This document shows positions 60,865-64,000 of a stretch of 64,000 nt of DNA, one piece after another (positions within the stretch are counted from its first letter, which is position 1; every line of letters begins with the position of its first letter). This DNA is from an uncultured Muribaculaceae bacterium. Its GTDB lineage: Bacteria; Bacteroidota; Bacteroidia; Bacteroidales; Muribaculaceae. Location: assembly GCA_910588245.1 (NCBI GenBank), contig CAJUQP010000015.1, positions 1 to 64,000 of the forward strand. The letters run 5' to 3'. The translations under genes and the position numbers were made by a program. Below the pieces are notes generated by a model that ran no database searches, was not told the origin of the DNA, and worked only from the letters and a program-made list of their open reading frames with translations.

Positions 60865-62487
60865 TCAGAACGGGACGGGGGATTCGAAACTGTAATGTTT
60901 GCCGTCTATGGGGAAAGTGAATTCCAGCTTATGGGCATGGAGATGTAGACGTTCTTGAAGATGCCCGGCGTTCCTGCCATAGAGACGGTCGCCGACGATA
61001 GGCATCCCGAGACCGGTTTCCGATGCCGCGTGCACCCGCAGCTGATGTGTGCGCCCGGTGTGCGGACAGAACATTATGCGGCTTCGTCCCTCCGCGACGC
61101 TCAGGAATTCGTAGTCTGTCACCGCTTCTTTGCCCCCTATGCTGTCCACACGCTGGCGTGGACGGTCAAGCCAGTCGGGAGAGAGGGGCAGGTCAATGCG
61201 TCCTTTCCCGGGAATGCCGTAAGAATCATAGTCGCCTTCAAGATCCGCCACATAAGTCTTTTCCACTCCACGCGTGGCGAAAAGAGACTGCACGACTTTA
61301 TAGGGTAGAGGCCCGAATGTGGCTATCAGCAACCCGGATGTGTCCTGGTCAAGACGATGGGCCATTTTCACAAGTCGGTCCGGACCGTATTTAGTCTCGA
61401 GCCATCGCTGCACGGAGGGCGCCGCGCCTTTGCCGGGCACGGAAAGCATCCCGGCGGGTTTGTCGACTATGCAGAACCATTGGTTCTCATATATGACTTC
61501 AGGATCGCGGCCGACATCCGTAATACTGTCGCTATCAAGAGGCGGCTCAACTGGCAGACCCTGGAGCATCCAGCCGAGTATGGGAAGACATTTGCCACGG
61601 CAAGCCGGATAATGGTGGCCATGTATCCGTACTTCGCCATCTTTTGATTTCCCGTACCAATATTCAGCCATGGATTCCGGATGCCAGCCTTTCAGATAGG
61701 CCGCCTGCAATAGTTTCGGAGCGCAGCATTCTCCGGCGCCGGAAGGGGGCACTTTCACAGGAGTGTCGGCGAAAATCTCGCTCAGGCTCCTGCTTTCGCC
61801 GCGGGCGTTGAGCAGGGAGAAATTGGAGAAGAGCCATTCCTGCAGTGCTTCGGAGTCCGAACGACGTTTCTCTTTCATGGCATCGAGATGCGCTTTGGCT
61901 TTGCCGAGATTTTCGGCAAATGGCGAGATATCGGCAGCGATCCTCTTTTTGAGCCGATGAAGTTCAGCCTTTTCAAATTGACTCCGCCGTATCATCGCAG
62001 CCAGTTCTTCCTCATCTGCCAAGCCGGATTCCCTTCGGGCGTCGCGGGCTGCTTTCGACAGACGGCACGTCTCTTTATATTCCGACAGACCGGCTTCAAG
62101 CTTTTCCCTGGCCCGTTCATATTCTTTCCTGATATCGGCGAGCACGCCTTCCTCGAAGGTGGATATCTCGCTGTTCTGACGGGATATGTCGCTTTCTTTT
62201 GTCTTGAAATAACCGTCTGGCCGGAGATAATCGAACACCGGCGCGACAAACCCATTATGGTGGAACCCTCCGTGGCCGAGTTGCCCGGAGAACGCAAAGA
62301 GTGTGTGGCTTTGTCCGCAGGGATCGGTGGCGATAAGCACTCCGAGCATTTTCCCAGCCTCGAGTTCTCTGACAAAGTTTATGTCGTCGGGATGATCGCT
62401 CTTTTTAAGGGATTCAATCCTGAGAATAAGTTTTTGGAAAGCCTCTTCACATGCCTTATCCGGCGTATAGTCAAAAGGGTTGTTCAT
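60865..62487 (-). CDS. RluA-family pseudouridine synthase with long N-terminal extension
   Basis: A 540-residue protein. The catalytic RluA domain is at about 330-540: VDKPAGMLSVPGK, then HRLDQDTSGLLI with catalytic Asp380, and CPHTGRTHQLRVHAA. The first 330 residues are unusual: a small globular part (40-95), a charged coiled coil (about 115-215), and a cysteine-containing segment (CCAPKLLQAAYLKGWHPESMAEYWYG, HYPACRGKCLPILGWML). This longer form exists in Bacteroidetes and some proteobacteria; the RNA target of the long form is not known to me. It follows the NagB/LmbE-like gene by 8 bases. Confidence 0.93.
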   Translation of the reverse strand: MNNPFDYTPDKACEEAFQKLILRIESLKKSDHPDDINFVRELEAGKMLGVLIATDPCGQSHTLFAFSGQLGHGGFHHNGFVAPVFDYLRPDGYFKTKESDISRQNSEISTFEEGVLADIRKEYERAREKLEAGLSEYKETCRLSKAARDARRESGLADEEELAAMIRRSQFEKAELHRLKKRIAADISPFAENLGKAKAHLDAMKEKRRSDSEALQEWLFSNFSLLNARGESRSLSEIFADTPVKVPPSGAGECCAPKLLQAAYLKGWHPESMAEYWYGKSKDGEVRIHGHHYPACRGKCLPILGWMLQGLPVEPPLDSDSITDVGRDPEVIYENQWFCIVDKPAGMLSVPGKGAAPSVQRWLETKYGPDRLVKMAHRLDQDTSGLLIATFGPLPYKVVQSLFATRGVEKTYVADLEGDYDSYGIPGKGRIDLPLSPDWLDRPRQRVDSIGGKEAVTDYEFLSVAEGRSRIMFCPHTGRTHQLRVHAASETGLGMPIVGDRLYGRNAGHLQERLHLHAHKLEFTFPIDGKHYSFESPVPF

Positions 62488-62495
62488 AATAGCGT

Positions 62496-64000
62496 TCAGT
62501 CTCCCCCTACCGATTTCTGAAGCTCGCGGGCGCAGTCGAGAAACTCGCCGACACTCATCTCCTTGAAGAATAGGAGACCGTGGGTGGTGCGGATTCGCGG
62601 ACTGGGATTCTGATAGAAGAACGGTTTGCCGACCACGCGCTGCACCTGCGAGAGCTGGTCGACCCAGATGCGCTTGGCAAGGTCACTGAACTTGCCGTCG
62701 AGCATATAGCTCGGGAATGAGGCGTCGACCTGGCTGGCATAGCAGTTGCCGAAAGCATTGTCGAATACGCTCATGGCATTGAGCGACACCGGGACGATAT
62801 GCGTGGCCTCGGAGGGGAGGAATCGGAACCAGACGTTGCGGTAGCCCCATATCTTCAGGCCGCTGAGGTCTTCCTCCTCATTCCACTCGCGTATTGCCTC
62901 GGCGATGGTCTGGAGCACTTTGTAATGCGTGTCAGGGCCGCTTCCTTCGGGATCGAAGGCGAGGCTGATGACAGTCGGGCGTATGCGGCGCAGTTGCTCG
63001 AGCACGGGACGCACGTCGCGGTCGCGTGTAGGCTGCTGGGTGAATATGTCGCCGGTATAGAAGCCTAAACGGAGATGGTGGATGTTGTCGCTGTCTATTC
63101 CGAAGAAACCCCATACCAGTTCCTCCTCAAACTCGCGTATCATGCCTTTTAGCAGGCGTATCTCGGCCGACATCTTCTCTCCGGCGTAGCTCCCCTCTGT
63201 CTCCGCGATGACCTCCCTTATCCTGGCTTTCAGCGCTCCGACGCTGTCGACACCCCAGATCTCGATGAAGTCGCGCACGAGACGGTGGGCGAAGCCACGC
63301 TTACGTTCCTCGGTATTGCCCGAGGCCACATGGATAAGACAATGGTATATATCTTTGTCGCGCTTCTCGGCGTAGCCTTTCTCGAAGAAGTCGGGATACG
63401 CGAGCATCTGTATGCGTCCCTCCTCTATGAAGCGGAGAGTGTCGGTCAATGCGTTGACGAGGAACGTGTTGGTGACGGCGTTGAATCCGGATGTCATCAC
63501 CGCGAAATGAGACTTGTTGGTCTCGTTGCGCGACACGCGGTGGATATGCGGCAGAAATCCGAGCATGATGTCGTCGTGGTGCGGGCCTGTGTGGAAGAAC
63601 ATCTGGTTGCTCCACGACGATGTGCCGAGGGCTATCTTATGCTTGAAAGAGTCTGCGACCGACTGTACTGTGTTCTCGCTCAGGTCGGGTATCATGCTGC
63701 AATACTCGTCGCGCCGCAATTCGTCGACAGTGACCTTGTCGCCGTATTTGCCTACACGGTTGCAGTACTCAAGCACGGCGCGGTCGGTCTTCTCCTGCGT
63801 CCAGGGTGTTGAGGTATAATAATCGTAGACAGATTCATGGAGCATCGATGCCGCTCCCTGGGTGATATAGAAGCGTGCGTTCGGCAGGCAGGAAAGCACC
63901 GATGCCGGATAGAGGTTGGAAGGCTTTTTCTCGAGGGCGTCGGCCACGACCCCTGCCTTGGCCTCGCCGGCGGCAAAGATAATCGCCACGCAGTCTTTGT
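62496..64000 (-). CDS. NagB-like/LmbE-like fusion protein, cut by the window edge
   Basis: The C-terminal 500 residues of a longer protein; the frame stays open through 64000. The first part (VAIIFAAGEAKAGVVADALE, PNARFYITQGAASML) is the end of a glucosamine-6-phosphate deaminase/6-phosphogluconolactonase-like domain. From about 150 residues in, an LmbE/PIG-L-like deacetylase domain follows: HTGPHHDDIMLGFLPHIHRV has the zinc-binding H-x-DD pattern. Fusions of this kind in Bacteroidales are annotated as glucosamine-6-phosphate deaminase. A role in amino-sugar metabolism is likely but the activity of the fused form is not established. Confidence 0.85.
   Translation of the reverse strand, partial: KDCVAIIFAAGEAKAGVVADALEKKPSNLYPASVLSCLPNARFYITQGAASMLHESVYDYYTSTPWTQEKTDRAVLEYCNRVGKYGDKVTVDELRRDEYCSMIPDLSENTVQSVADSFKHKIALGTSSWSNQMFFHTGPHHDDIMLGFLPHIHRVSRNETNKSHFAVMTSGFNAVTNTFLVNALTDTLRFIEEGRIQMLAYPDFFEKGYAEKRDKDIYHCLIHVASGNTEERKRGFAHRLVRDFIEIWGVDSVGALKARIREVIAETEGSYAGEKMSAEIRLLKGMIREFEEELVWGFFGIDSDNIHHLRLGFYTGDIFTQQPTRDRDVRPVLEQLRRIRPTVISLAFDPEGSGPDTHYKVLQTIAEAIREWNEEEDLSGLKIWGYRNVWFRFLPSEATHIVPVSLNAMSVFDNAFGNCYASQVDASFPSYMLDGKFSDLAKRIWVDQLSQVQRVVGKPFFYQNPSPRIRTTHGLLFFKEMSVGEFLDCARELQKSVGGD

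Overview
The window is a chromosomal segment of a Bacteroidota bacterium, most likely a gut member of order Bacteroidales (a Muribaculaceae-like genome would fit, but I cannot assign family without a search). Evidence: a menaquinol-type fumarate reductase/succinate dehydrogenase in the order cytochrome b, flavoprotein, iron-sulfur; a TonB-dependent receptor with an STN domain, a DUF4249 lipoprotein and an ECF sigma/anti-sigma pair; DUF4834 beside pssA and psd; a NagB-like/LmbE-like fusion; and more than a dozen promoters of the Bacteroidota form (a -33 box near TTTG, 19-20 bases, then TAnnTTTG). No rRNA, tRNA, CRISPR array or intact insertion sequence was recognised.

Layout. 0-9.3 kb: a TPR lipoprotein, a winged-helix remnant, the sdhCAB operon, a UDP-glucose dehydrogenase/DegT aminotransferase pair, and an HdeD-like membrane protein. 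9.5-21.1 kb: a small beta-barrel protein, then a sugar-use locus (AraC regulator, MFS sugar porter, DUF5107-TPR protein, GH35 and GH2 enzymes) closed by a strong hairpin. 21.2-31.3 kb: TPR protein, DUF418 membrane protein, yebC, pheT, a HAD phosphatase, DUF4834, pssA and psd, all leftward, with a divergent diacylglycerol kinase-like gene. 31.3-35.5 kb: low-complexity heptamer repeats, a four-module CoA-disulfide reductase/rhodanese/TusA/DsrE protein, and 1.4 kb without protein genes that holds two different inverted-repeat elements and a candidate ncRNA, then oxyR. 36.5-45.5 kb: another candidate structured RNA, an aldose-epimerase-like protein, a PAS protein, a TlpA-like lipid-facing thioredoxin, a decayed DUF1016 nuclease gene, the hcp/cupin/DUF488 operon, a YitT-like membrane protein and mtgA. 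45.5-52.8 kb: a SNF2 ATPase translationally coupled to a 630-residue unknown protein, and an outer-membrane barrel protein. 53-55.8 kb: an AT-rich island with a secreted HExxH protein, a barrel protein, a small membrane protein and a duplicated promoter segment. 55.8-64 kb: the ECF sigma/anti-sigma/TonB receptor/DUF4249 operon, an unusual RluA-family protein and the edge-truncated NagB-LmbE-like gene.

Themes. Several units deal with redox or reactive-species stress (OxyR with both redox cysteines, the thiol/persulfide multi-domain protein, Hcp, TlpA-like protein). Two units handle carbohydrates without a SusC/SusD pair. The psd-pssA-DUF4834 and DagK-like genes cover phospholipid synthesis. 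The most novel-looking parts are the intergenic palindromic elements and possible ncRNAs at 34.3-35.3 kb, a REP-like dispersed repeat with the 11-mer GTGCCATCCGG, the SNF2-partner pair, and the AT-rich island with a promoter copied 2 kb away.
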